DNA of 64,000 bases from assembly GCA_028281575.1 (NCBI GenBank), contig JANQJP010000037.1, forward strand, positions 1-64,000, written 5' to 3'. Both the position numbers and the translations under genes were made by a program. The DNA comes from Cellvibrionaceae bacterium. GTDB taxonomy: Bacteria; Pseudomonadota; Gammaproteobacteria; Pseudomonadales; Cellvibrionaceae. Shown here piece by piece: positions 8,872-17,293 of the stretch (its first letter is position 1; each line of letters starts with the position of its first letter). The notes below the pieces were generated by a model. The model was given only the letters and a program-made list of their open reading frames with translations. It made no database searches and was not told the origin of the DNA.

Positions 8872-10434
8872 TTAATTGTCAGAGGAACAAACGTTGGTTC
8901 GATAAGATATTAAAAGACCGATGCCGAGGAGGATGAAACAAAGTGTCATCATCGGTATTGAACCCACACGCGCATAGGGCGTGCTGCCGGTGCGTCGCTC
9001 GATATCGCCGCTAAGCGTCGTTGGTTCAAATTGCTCAGTCTTTACCAATACCTTCCCGCCGGGGTCGATAATGGCACTTACGCCGGTATTCGTTGCCCGG
9101 ATCAAGTATTTTTGATTTTCCAGCGCGCGCATACGCGCCATTTCAAAATGTTGCAGCGGTCCAATGGAATCACCAAACCAGGCGTCGTTACTTATTGTCA
9201 ACAGTAATTCTGCTGACGCCGCATGTCGCGCGACAAAATCTGGATAGACGATTTCGTAGCATATAAATGGCGAGACTTTAAATTGAGATCCATCGCTGCC
9301 CTTGGCAAGAAGTCCTTTTTCTTCTATGGGACCAACACGCAAAACAGAGTTGGGTAAGTCGAAGAAGTTAATCAGTCCGCGCAGTTGTTGTTCGAGTGGC
9401 ACGTATTCGCCAAACGGCACAAGTTTTTGCTTGTGATAGACGCCGCTGCCGCTACCAAAGCCGATAATGCTGTTGTAAACATCTAATGATTCACGGTCAT
9501 CGTAGAGTACGCCGCTAAAAATACTGGTATGTGTTGTTAATGCGCGTTGGTTGATCTCTTCGACAAAATATTCCACTTCATGTAGTACAGATGGAATTGC
9601 AGCTTCCGGCCATAGTTGGATATTTGCGTCCCAATGTTGAGAGGCTGCTTCATCGAGTTCTGCCATAATCTGTGGATGATAGTAGGGGTTCCATTTTTTC
9701 GGCAGTGAAATATTTGGTTGTAATACGGCGACTTTCTCATGCTTTCCTGTACTGCTGGTCCAATACATGTTGCTAAGCGCAATGGGTGCTAACCAACATA
9801 TTGCAAGTATGATCGCGGCGCATAGAGGTGTGCCTCTAAACAATTTTTGAGTATGGGTACGGAAGAAGTATTGCTGTCCCAAAAGCCAGAGCGCTTGACC
9901 GCAAAAAACGCTGATAAAACTCAAACCCCAGATGCCGACTACCGGCGCCCAACTTGCGAGCGGCGTTTCCAGGTGGGCGTAACCGGAAAAAAGCCAAGGA
10001 AAACCGGTAAATGCCCAACTGCGCAGCCACTCGCCCAATACCCACAACGCGGGATATGAAAAAACAAAATTAAACGGTGAGGCGCGGAAAAAGTGCGCGT
10101 AGATTAAAAAGGGGAGGCCGCTGACTAACGCGAGAAAGCTGACAAACAGCGCTGTCATTGCCAATGCGAGTGGCATGCCGGTAAAACCAAAGTCGTGAAT
10201 GCTCACATATACCCACGAAGCGCCACTGGCAAATGTGCCCAACCAAAAGAAAAATGCACACAAATAAGCCGCTTTGGTTGAGCGACTACTTAACAGCAAG
10301 GCTAAAAGTAGCGGTGCCAAAAATGCAAGCGGCCAGAAATTAAAAGGCGCTAGTGAAAACGTGATAAGTGATCCCGAAAGCAGCGCGATAACGTTGCCGC
10401 GCCAGTCTCGCGTCATCCTTAGAACAGTATTCAT
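8872..10434 (-). CDS. lnt: Apolipoprotein N-acyltransferase
   Basis: Adds the N-linked fatty acid to diacylglyceryl-Cys of apolipoproteins at the periplasmic face of the inner membrane. The 520-residue protein has the usual N-terminal block of six or so membrane helices (residues 13-225) and a C-terminal nitrilase domain (from about 233, VAVLQPNIS). The catalytic triad is visible: Glu277 in WPEAAIP, Lys in the KQKLVPFGEYVP segment (335/337), and Cys392 in FICYEIVYPD. A final membrane helix lies near 493-512. It follows corC (64-bp gap), as in many proteobacteria. It is an essential-type gene. Confidence 0.97.
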   Translation of the reverse strand: MNTVLRMTRDWRGNVIALLSGSLITFSLAPFNFWPLAFLAPLLLALLLSSRSTKAAYLCAFFFWLGTFASGASWVYVSIHDFGFTGMPLALAMTALFVSFLALVSGLPFLIYAHFFRASPFNFVFSYPALWVLGEWLRSWAFTGFPWLFSGYAHLETPLASWAPVVGIWGLSFISVFCGQALWLLGQQYFFRTHTQKLFRGTPLCAAIILAICWLAPIALSNMYWTSSTGKHEKVAVLQPNISLPKKWNPYYHPQIMAELDEAASQHWDANIQLWPEAAIPSVLHEVEYFVEEINQRALTTHTSIFSGVLYDDRESLDVYNSIIGFGSGSGVYHKQKLVPFGEYVPLEQQLRGLINFFDLPNSVLRVGPIEEKGLLAKGSDGSQFKVSPFICYEIVYPDFVARHAASAELLLTISNDAWFGDSIGPLQHFEMARMRALENQKYLIRATNTGVSAIIDPGGKVLVKTEQFEPTTLSGDIERRTGSTPYARVGSIPMMTLCFILLGIGLLISYRTNVCSSDN

Positions 10435-10498
10435 GATGAGTTTTGTCGGTTTTAGGCTAGGGCGAGTTTTCTGAAAGCCAGAGGTATCGCTGCAGTAT

Positions 10499-11362
10499 TC
10501 ATAGGTGCCCTAGTCGAGGTGATACACGCAATAAATGAATTTTTCGACTATCTGAATACAGGACCCGGAAAGAAAAATCACCGATACTCGTGGTTTCATT
10601 GCGGTCAGGAACATGTCCAAACGCCTGGGTAACAAGGCCCCCGATGGTGTCAAACTCTTCATCGCTAAAGCGTTGCTTGAAGTGTTTATTGAAATCTTCT
10701 ATTGGGGTGAGTGCTTTGAGGATAAAATCGTTTTGGGCAACCTGACGAATAAAATCTTCGCCGTCATCATCGGTTTCGTCTTCAATGTCGCCGACAATTT
10801 CTTCCAATATATCTTCAATGGTCACTAAGCCTGAGATACCGCCGTATTCGTCGATAACCATTGCCATATGATAACGGTTTTCTCTGAACTCCTTTAATAA
10901 AATATTTAAGCGTTTACTCTCAGGAATAATATTTGCCGGTCGCAGGGCTTTTTCGATGTCGAAGCTTTCGATGCCTTTTAGTATCAGCGGTAGTAAGTCT
11001 TTGGCGAGCAGAATGCCGCGAATATCGTCGCTGGAATCGCCGATAACGGGGAAGCGACTGTGGCCGGATTCGACCACCTTGGGAAGAAAGGTCTCGGGCG
11101 CTTCGTCCGCTTGAATACACACCATTTGCGCTTTGGGAATCATAATTTCCCTGACCTGTTGACGGGCGACATCCATTGCGCCTTCTATGATGTGAAGGAT
11201 TTCCTCATCGACAACTTCGTTTTTCGCCGCATGTTTGATGAGTTGCAGCAACTCTTGGCGCGTGCGCGGAGTATTGTCTTTTCCTGCGAAGAGGCGTTGA
11301 ATCCAGGGACGGTCGTCGTTATCTAGCGCTATCTGCTCGCTACTCGGAGGCTCGTCGTTCAT
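10499..11362 (-). CDS. corC: CorC/HlyC (YbeX-type) CBS-domain protein
   Basis: A 287-residue soluble protein with a tandem CBS pair (roughly residues 68-190, with the [10 protein letters not shown] and [23 protein letters not shown] signatures) and a C-terminal transporter-associated domain (about 205-285). YbeX/CorC is linked to magnesium/cobalt handling and to ribosome assembly through its conserved neighbourhood with ybeY and ybeZ. The start ATG overlaps the ybeY TGA as ATGA, so the two are translationally coupled. Confidence 0.94.
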   Translation of the reverse strand: [287 protein letters not shown]

Positions 11363-11832
11363 TTACTGTTCCTGAGGTATTGCTGTTCGTCATACGGTGG
11401 GGGAAAGCCCAAGTCAGTGACTATTCTGGTTTCGAGCGCTTCCATTTCGTTCGCGTCGTCTTCCTCTATATGATCATAGCCCAACAAGTGCAGAGTGCCG
11501 TGTACAACGATGTGCGCCCAGTGGGCGTCACGCGTTTTTTGTTGTGCTTTTGCTTCGTCAGTGACGATTTTGGCGCAAATGACCACATCGCCGAGTTGAT
11601 TAAGGCCCAGATCAGCGGGCAAATCACAGGGGAACGCCAGCACATTTGTCGCTTGATTTTTGCCTCGATAGTTGTGGTTGAGCGCCTGCATTTCGTCGAT
11701 ATCGACGATGCGCAGTGCGAGCGCGGCGTCGGCTTGCTCTCGTGCCAGAGCAGCATTGCACCAAAGCTCCAGCTGATTTACGTGAGGTATCTCAGTGGCA
11801 TCTGAGGCAATTTGTATTTCGATTTGGGACAT
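11359..11832 (-). CDS. ybeY: Endoribonuclease YbeY (rRNA maturation factor)
   Basis: A single-domain zinc metalloenzyme of 157 residues involved in 16S rRNA 3-prime processing and ribosome quality control. The zinc motif HGTLHLLGYDH gives His111, His115 and His121, matching the family HxxxHxxGxDH. Length and N-terminal pattern fit E. coli YbeY. It lies 4 bp after phoH and overlaps corC, the standard ybeZ-ybeY-ybeX order. Confidence 0.96.
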   Translation of the reverse strand: MSQIEIQIASDATEIPHVNQLELWCNAALAREQADAALALRIVDIDEMQALNHNYRGKNQATNVLAFPCDLPADLGLNQLGDVVICAKIVTDEAKAQQKTRDAHWAHIVVHGTLHLLGYDHIEEDDANEMEALETRIVTDLGFPPPYDEQQYLRNSK

Positions 11833-11836
11833 CAGA

Positions 11837-12832
11837 CTAGTCTGCGGAATCTTCTCGCGTTTCGGCGTGGTCGTAGGCTTCTACAATGCGCTGAACGATG
11901 GAGTGACGCACAACATCTTTCGAGCTGAAATGTGTAAACGAAATGCCCTCCACTTTTTCGAGCACGTCGAGCGCGTGTTTAAGGCCGGATTTTTGGCCGC
12001 GCGGCAGGTCGATTTGGGATGGATCGCCGGTAATCACTGCGGTGGAACCAAAGCCGAGCCGCGTGAGGAACATTTTCATTTGCTCGCGTGTTGTGTTTTG
12101 GCTTTCATCCAAAATAATAAATGAATTATTGAGGGTGCGGCCGCGCATATAGGCCAGCGGAGCGATCTCGATGACACTGCGCTCTATCAGCTTGCCCACC
12201 GTTTCAAAACCGAGCATTTCATAGAGGGCATCGTAGAGCGGGCGCAGATAGGGGTCGACTTTTTGACTGAGGTCACCTGGCAGGAATCCCAGCTTTTCCC
12301 CGGCTTCAACAGCTGGTCGGACCAACAGGATACGCTCGATGTCGTTGTTCAGTAGTGCTTCCACCGCACAGGCGACTGCGAGATAGGTTTTGCCCGTACC
12401 CGCGGGACCTGCACCGAAATTAATATCGTGACGGCGTACAGCAGAAACGTAGTTTTGCTGAGTGCCACCACGTGGTTTTATTGTGGCTTTTTTGGTGTGA
12501 ATCACACTCGCCTGGCGAATCGCCGCGTCCACCTCAGATTCGCCAGCTATCGTGCTCATACCCGACTCCTGTAGCACGAGATGTACCTCGTCCGGGCTGA
12601 GGTCTTTGCCGTGCTCGGTGTGGCTGTATAGCTGCATAAGTACGCGCTCAGCGGCTGTTTTTTTGCTGGCACTGCCCAGTATTTGAAACACGTTGCCGCG
12701 ATGGCGTATTTCTACATCCAGGCGTTTTTCTATCTGCTTGATGTGGCTGTTGAGTTGTCCGCATAAAAGCGCGAGCCGGCGCGAATCATTCGGTTCCAGC
12801 GCGAATGCGCTATCAGAAGTTGCAGTGTCCAA
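11837..12832 (-). CDS. ybeZ: PhoH-like ATPase YbeZ
   Basis: A 331-residue P-loop ATPase of the PhoH family. Walker A is GPAGTGKT (residues 142-149), Walker B is in FIILDESQN, and an N-terminal KH-like/PhoH-specific region precedes them (about 1-115). It partners YbeY in RNA metabolism. No ATG is available near the natural start: TTG at 12832 is the best candidate, but it has no clear ribosome site, and an AGAGG lies about 15-20 bases upstream. The start is therefore uncertain by a few codons. It is followed tightly by ybeY. Confidence 0.93.
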   Translation of the reverse strand: MDTATSDSAFALEPNDSRRLALLCGQLNSHIKQIEKRLDVEIRHRGNVFQILGSASKKTAAERVLMQLYSHTEHGKDLSPDEVHLVLQESGMSTIAGESEVDAAIRQASVIHTKKATIKPRGGTQQNYVSAVRRHDINFGAGPAGTGKTYLAVACAVEALLNNDIERILLVRPAVEAGEKLGFLPGDLSQKVDPYLRPLYDALYEMLGFETVGKLIERSVIEIAPLAYMRGRTLNNSFIILDESQNTTREQMKMFLTRLGFGSTAVITGDPSQIDLPRGQKSGLKHALDVLEKVEGISFTHFSSKDVVRHSIVQRIVEAYDHAETREDSAD

Positions 12833-12931
12833 GAGAAGGGTGATTAACCTCTTTGCAGAATAAACGGGAGATAGACTACCCGATAAAAAGTGTACACGAA
12901 AGCCTGTATGGCGTTCATCGATAGGGCATCT

Positions 12932-14314
12932 TTATATATCTAATTCAGAGCTAATCAGAATGCCGCGCAGCGAGTTAGGAAGCGCTTGCTCGATAACGAC
13001 ATCGGCGAATTTACCGATAAGCTCGGGGCTGTCGCAGGAAAAATTAACGACGCGGTTATTCTCCGTTCGCCCGCTAAGCTGCCCCGGGTCTTTTTTGCTG
13101 TAGCCGGTTACGAGGACACGCTCTGTATTACCCACCATACGGCGGCTGATAGTCTGGGCTTGCTGAACGATCCGATCTTGCAAAATACGCAGGCGTTCTT
13201 TCTTGACGCTCATGGGTGTCGGGTCGGGAAGTTCGGCTGCTGGCGTGCCAGGACGGGGGCTGTAGATAAAGCTAAATGATGTGTCAAAGCCAACGTCGTG
13301 AATCAGCTTCATTGTCGCTTCAAAATCGGCGTCGGTTTCGCCGGGAAAGCCAACAATAAAGTCGGAAGACAGGCTTATATCCGGGCGGATTTTTCGTAAT
13401 TTGCGCAGTTTGGACTTGTATTCGAGCGCCGTGTGGCCGCGTTTCATTGCCATGAGTATGCGATCGGAGCCACTTTGAACCGGCAAATGCAGATGGCTCA
13501 CAAGCTCAGGTATTTCAGCGTAGGCCTGAATAAGGCTGTCTGAAAATTCCACCGGGTGTGAGGTGGTATAACGGATGCGATCAATGCCCTCTATTGAGGC
13601 AATTATTGCAATAAGTTCCGCGAGATCAACCTGGTCTCCGCTGGAACTTGCGCCTCGATAGGCGTTGACGTTTTGGCCGAGCAGGTTCACTTCGCGCACG
13701 CCCTGGCCGGCGAGGTGTTCGACTTCGTGAATCACATCAGCAACGGGGCGGCTGACTTCTTCTCCGCGCGTATAAGGTACAACGCAGAAAGTACAGTATT
13801 TTGAGCAGCCCTCCATAATTGAAACAAAAGCGCTTGCGCCATCCACTTCAGGTTCAGGAAGCCGGTCGAATTTTTCTATTTCAGGAAAGCTTATATCGAC
13901 AACGACCGCGCCAGAGCGCTGTTTACTTTCCATCATCTCCGGTAAGCGATGCAGGGTTTGGGGGCCAAAAATAAGGTCTACGTGCGGTGCACGTTTGGCG
14001 ATGGCCTCGCCCTCCTGGCTCGCAACGCAACCGCCAACGCCGATAACCAGGTTCGGGTTTTTCACTTTGAGGTGCTTCCAGCGGCCTAGTTGGTGGAAGA
14101 GCTTCTCCTGCGCTTTTTCCCGAATTGAGCAGGTGTTGACCAATAATACGTCCGCTTCCTCGGGATCTTCAGTGGTGACCATCGCGTGGGATTCGCCGAG
14201 CAAATCGCGCATGCGTGCGGAATCGTATTCATTCATCTGGCAACCATGGGTCTGAATGAACAGTTTTTTGGATTTTGGCGCTTGCGCTGTCTTGGCTTCA
14301 GCAGTTTCGGTCAT
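12932..14314 (-). CDS. miaB: tRNA-2-methylthio-N6-dimethylallyladenosine synthase
   Basis: Radical-SAM methylthiotransferase that makes ms2i6A37 in tRNAs. Counting from a TTG at 14332, the auxiliary-cluster cysteines are C31, C68 and C102, the radical-SAM motif CSKYCTFC is C176, C180 and C183, and a C-terminal TRAM domain follows about residue 395. The ATG at 14314 (460 residues) is preferred because the true N-terminus of the family begins just before [16 protein letters not shown]; neither start has a strong ribosome site. It leads the miaB-phoH-ybeY-corC-lnt block and is divergent from the DUF1820 gene. Confidence 0.97.
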   Translation of the reverse strand: MTETAEAKTAQAPKSKKLFIQTHGCQMNEYDSARMRDLLGESHAMVTTEDPEEADVLLVNTCSIREKAQEKLFHQLGRWKHLKVKNPNLVIGVGGCVASQEGEAIAKRAPHVDLIFGPQTLHRLPEMMESKQRSGAVVVDISFPEIEKFDRLPEPEVDGASAFVSIMEGCSKYCTFCVVPYTRGEEVSRPVADVIHEVEHLAGQGVREVNLLGQNVNAYRGASSSGDQVDLAELIAIIASIEGIDRIRYTTSHPVEFSDSLIQAYAEIPELVSHLHLPVQSGSDRILMAMKRGHTALEYKSKLRKLRKIRPDISLSSDFIVGFPGETDADFEATMKLIHDVGFDTSFSFIYSPRPGTPAAELPDPTPMSVKKERLRILQDRIVQQAQTISRRMVGNTERVLVTGYSKKDPGQLSGRTENNRVVNFSCDSPELIGKFADVVIEQALPNSLRGILISSELDI

Positions 14315-14513
14315 GAAAATCGGGGTGGTCAAAAAACGAGCGCGAATTATAGCGATGTGATTTCCGCTTGCCCAGTGATTTCGACTGCTTAATCAGAGCT
14401 GCCCAAGTGGTCGGAATATCGTCCGCAGGCGTAATATTCTGATAACCTTGTTATTTAGGTATCCACCCCAATAAAGCTCTGCAGAAGCAGATGTCGAGAG
14501 TGTTTAAGAATTC

Positions 14514-14849
14514 ATGAGCAATATTCCCACCTACAAGGTCGTTTTTTACAACCAGAATCAAGTGTATGAAGTCTATGTGCGCGCGATCTATCAAAGCGAG
14601 ATGTATGGCTTTATTGAGGTCGAGGAGTTCGTTTTTGGCGAAAAAGCGCAAATCGTTGTCGACCCCGGCGAGGAAAAGCTTAAGTCGGAATTCACCGGGG
14701 TTAAACGATCCTATATCCCTCTGCACGCAATTATTCGTATCGACGAAGTGGAAAAGGAAGGCTTGGGCAAGGTGACCGAAGCTAAGCTCAGCGAAAAAGT
14801 GACGCCTTTTCCTGTTCCCGGTGTGGCTCCCAAGCCCAGTCAAGACTAG
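14514..14849 (+). CDS. DUF1820 family protein
   Basis: A small cytoplasmic protein of 111 residues matching the gammaproteobacterial DUF1820 pattern: YKVVFYNQNQVYEVYVR at the start, MYGFIEVEEFVFGE in the middle, then a conserved SYIPLHAIIRIDEVEKEG segment and a Pro-rich tail. Its function is unknown. It is divergent from miaB and 6 bp upstream of ybfF, with which it is probably co-transcribed. Confidence 0.9.
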   Translation: MSNIPTYKVVFYNQNQVYEVYVRAIYQSEMYGFIEVEEFVFGEKAQIVVDPGEEKLKSEFTGVKRSYIPLHAIIRIDEVEKEGLGKVTEAKLSEKVTPFPVPGVAPKPSQD

Positions 14850-14855
14850 TCGCCA

Positions 14856-15617
14856 ATGGCGCTGAGTCATAGCGTCCGCGGTGACGGCGCGCCATTAATC
14901 CTGCTTCACGGCCTATTCGGCACACGAGAAAACTTGGGCATGCTCGCCCGTCAGTTAGCTGACGACTTCACCGTGTATTCTGTCGATTTGCCCAATCACG
15001 GTAATTCTTTCCACGCCGACAAAATGAATCTCGGGCAAATGGCCGACGCTATCCAACATTGGATGGACGCTGTTGCGCTCAGCTCCGCGCATTTCTTTGG
15101 CCATTCACTCGGTGGCAAGGTCGCGATGGAACTGGCGTTAAAGAGTCCTCACTGTGTCGATAAACTTGTTGTGGCAGATATGGCGCCCGTCGAATACGCG
15201 CCGAGGCATGATGCGATATTTGCGGGCTTGCTTTCGCTCGATCCAGCGACGCTCACTTCGCGTGCGCAAGCAAATGCGCTGTTGGAAAAGCATGTGCCGG
15301 AGCCGGGCGTGAGGAGCTTCCTGCTGAAAAATCTGCGTAAAACAGATAGTGCAAATTTTCGTTGGCAAATGCACCTGGCAGGCATCCATGCGAGCTACCC
15401 GGCGCTGATAAAACAAAATCGACAGGCGAGGTTCGCTGGGCCGACACTGTTTTTAAAAGCTGAACATTCAGATTACATTGTTGCCGATTATCGCGGCGAT
15501 ATCTCCAGCCGTTTCCCACATGCGGAATTTAAGCAGGTTGGTAATACCGGGCACTGGCTGCATGCGGAGAAACCTGAACTTGTCGCAAAACTTGTCGCCA
15601 GGTTTCTCTTCAATTGA
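14856..15617 (+). CDS. ybfF: Alpha/beta-hydrolase, YbfF-like esterase
   Basis: A 253-residue alpha/beta-hydrolase. It has the oxyanion loop HGLFGTRENLG (residues 18-28), nucleophile elbow GHSLGG with Ser84, and the likely catalytic His in the NTGHWLHAEKP motif near the C-terminus. These match the YbfF family of short-chain acyl-thioester/ester hydrolases. It starts 6 bp after the DUF1820 gene. Its 3-prime end is only 4 bp from the convergent phosphoesterase gene, leaving no room for a separate terminator. Confidence 0.92.
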   Translation: MALSHSVRGDGAPLILLHGLFGTRENLGMLARQLADDFTVYSVDLPNHGNSFHADKMNLGQMADAIQHWMDAVALSSAHFFGHSLGGKVAMELALKSPHCVDKLVVADMAPVEYAPRHDAIFAGLLSLDPATLTSRAQANALLEKHVPEPGVRSFLLKNLRKTDSANFRWQMHLAGIHASYPALIKQNRQARFAGPTLFLKAEHSDYIVADYRGDISSRFPHAEFKQVGNTGHWLHAEKPELVAKLVARFLFN

Positions 15618-15621
15618 CGCA

Positions 15622-16629
15622 TCAATTGCTAAAGATCTCATAGCGAAACACGTTGGCGGAATTTGGGTCGGCAATCACCTTGATCCAGCTCTTATTGTTA
15701 TTGCCAAAACTTTCGAGCCGGGTAAAACCTGCGGGCGGTCGCTTTTTGGCTAGACTGGGTTTATCTATACGAAAATAATGGCTGTCGCCATGTGCCAATA
15801 CCACTGGTTTGCCAAAGGTCTCTGTTAATTTCTGTAGCTGTTTTACGAGCGGTGCGAAGGCTTTCTTGGTCGCTTTATCGACCTTGCCGTGTTCGAGGCC
15901 CGGATTCGCGTGAATTATCAGGAAGATTGCGGCTTCGTTATTTTGCGTCGCAAGGTCAAAGGTATAGGCTAGCCAATCCTGCGTTGCCGCTTCGCGTCGC
16001 TTCACTTCGTCATCGTGGGCGTCTGAGCGTTTTTTTTGCGACAGCGTTGAAAATTTGGCTTTACCATTCAGACTGCCAACAACATGCGCGGTCGCAAAAC
16101 GGATATTGTTATAGGTCCAGGTGTAGTTCTCGATAAATTCGCTGTGTGCTTTGTGCAGGGTCGATTGTGTCGTGACGCCGAGTTGATCGCGCGTTGCTGC
16201 AGCGGTTTGATCCCGGAAAAAAAGTGCGCGAAGTTTTTCCAGTCTTTCAAGTGGGTCAAAGTTCCCAGTGGTGGGGCGATGACAATCCGTCCACTCGTTG
16301 TCTCCCGGGGTCAAAACGAAGGGTCGTTTTATTCTGTCGAATCTGGCTTTACGGTCTTCCAGCATCTCGTCTGTGCACGGAGAGCCGCCTGTTTTAATAT
16401 CACCGACATGAATAACCCAGCTAAGCTGGTCGTCACTGTTAAGTTGTTGGACCAGTAAATCGTAATCTGGATCTTTTTCGCCGGGTTTCGTGCCATAGGG
16501 AAGGTCGCCAATTAACGCGAACTCAAAGATCTCGCTCGGCTTGCTGTCGGCAATGGCGGATGGACCGAAAATGATTGCCATCAGCAATACTAAATATGTG
16601 GGTTTGATAAAGCGAGTAACGTCATGCAT
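15622..16629 (-). CDS. Exported calcineurin-like metallophosphoesterase-fold protein
   Basis: Shows the ordered metal motifs of the metallophosphoesterase superfamily: ALIGDLPYG, VIHVGDIKTGG, LTPGDNEWTDCH, then LIIHANPG and LAHGDSHYF. The ATG at 16629 (335 residues) is preferred over 16659 because a clean signal peptide follows (TRFIKPTYLVLLMAIIFGPSAIA). A periplasmic phosphoesterase is likely; the substrate is unknown. A Cys pair around the third motif (SPCTDE and TDCHRP) may form a disulfide. The large foldback repeat lies in its 5-prime region. Confidence 0.82.
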   Translation of the reverse strand: MHDVTRFIKPTYLVLLMAIIFGPSAIADSKPSEIFEFALIGDLPYGTKPGEKDPDYDLLVQQLNSDDQLSWVIHVGDIKTGGSPCTDEMLEDRKARFDRIKRPFVLTPGDNEWTDCHRPTTGNFDPLERLEKLRALFFRDQTAAATRDQLGVTTQSTLHKAHSEFIENYTWTYNNIRFATAHVVGSLNGKAKFSTLSQKKRSDAHDDEVKRREAATQDWLAYTFDLATQNNEAAIFLIIHANPGLEHGKVDKATKKAFAPLVKQLQKLTETFGKPVVLAHGDSHYFRIDKPSLAKKRPPAGFTRLESFGNNNKSWIKVIADPNSANVFRYEIFSN

Positions 16630-17293
16630 ATGCGGATCTCCATAAATTCTGCCAGGCAATTTTAGCGAAGCTCGTCACAAAGGCGAAGCGGATTTTCTAA
16701 AGGTTGATCCTAAAGGTAATTTGTTGCGTATAAATTGCAGTGTTAAAAAATATCAAAGTCCTTTGTATCTATATGCAGAAAAGTAGAATTTTTCTGCATT
16801 CCCTTGCTTATCCAAAAAATAATTTAAAAGTGTGGTGCATATAGAAAAGCTTTTCTTTCAATTTTGGTGCATTCACGTTTGCGTGCCGGTGACACATTCA
16901 AAAATCGTCAATTCATGCTCCGCCATGGATGGCGGGTGTTAGAGCAACGCAGGAGCAGTTGCCGAGGTGAATTGGTGGAGCTACAGGGGTGGAGCGGATT
17001 AAAGTGAAGCATTGCTTCGCTCCGCGTAACGATCCTTATCTATGATTTTGGGCCGGTCCTGCTTGCAGGTATTTATGCGTTTTTTGAATGTGTCACCGGC
17101 GCGCAAACGATTCGAGGGCACAAATATTGAATTTCTTTAGATAAATACACATAGATTAAAAAAATAAATAATAAAATAGTTAGATTCTGTTTTCTAATGT
17201 TTTTTATTCTAATTAATTTTTTTTAAAAATAATCTGGTTTTTTTAAGTGTGCGTAAACTGCAGCACAATAAAGTGAATTTAGGAGGCTAGGTT
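16630..17293. other. Long AT-rich intergenic region with foldback element
   Basis: About 660 bp between divergent genes (phosphoesterase and FAS1 lipoprotein). It holds foldback element A (16876-17109), described separately. The part nearest the FAS1 gene (about 17120-17260) is extremely AT-rich with T and A runs, the kind of sequence bound by H-NS-like proteins or used as UP elements. A strong AGGAGG ribosome site is at 17281-17286. No reading frame looks coding. Confidence 0.7.
16876..17109. repeat. Foldback repeat element A (234 bp)
   Basis: Terminal inverted repeats of 29 bp (16876-16904 and 17081-17109) match at 28 of 29 positions and start with CGTTTGCG. Inside are a palindrome CCGCCAT-CC-ATGGCGG (16920-16935, read on the minus strand), the motif AGAGCAACGCAGGAGCAG (from 16941), and a GAAGCA/TGCTTC stem. 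Read on the minus strand, the segments just inside the arms (ACGCATAAATAC, and CCTGTAGCTCC followed by CCAATTCA) match element B. No transposase is encoded, so it is a non-autonomous foldback or MITE-like unit. Confidence 0.85.
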
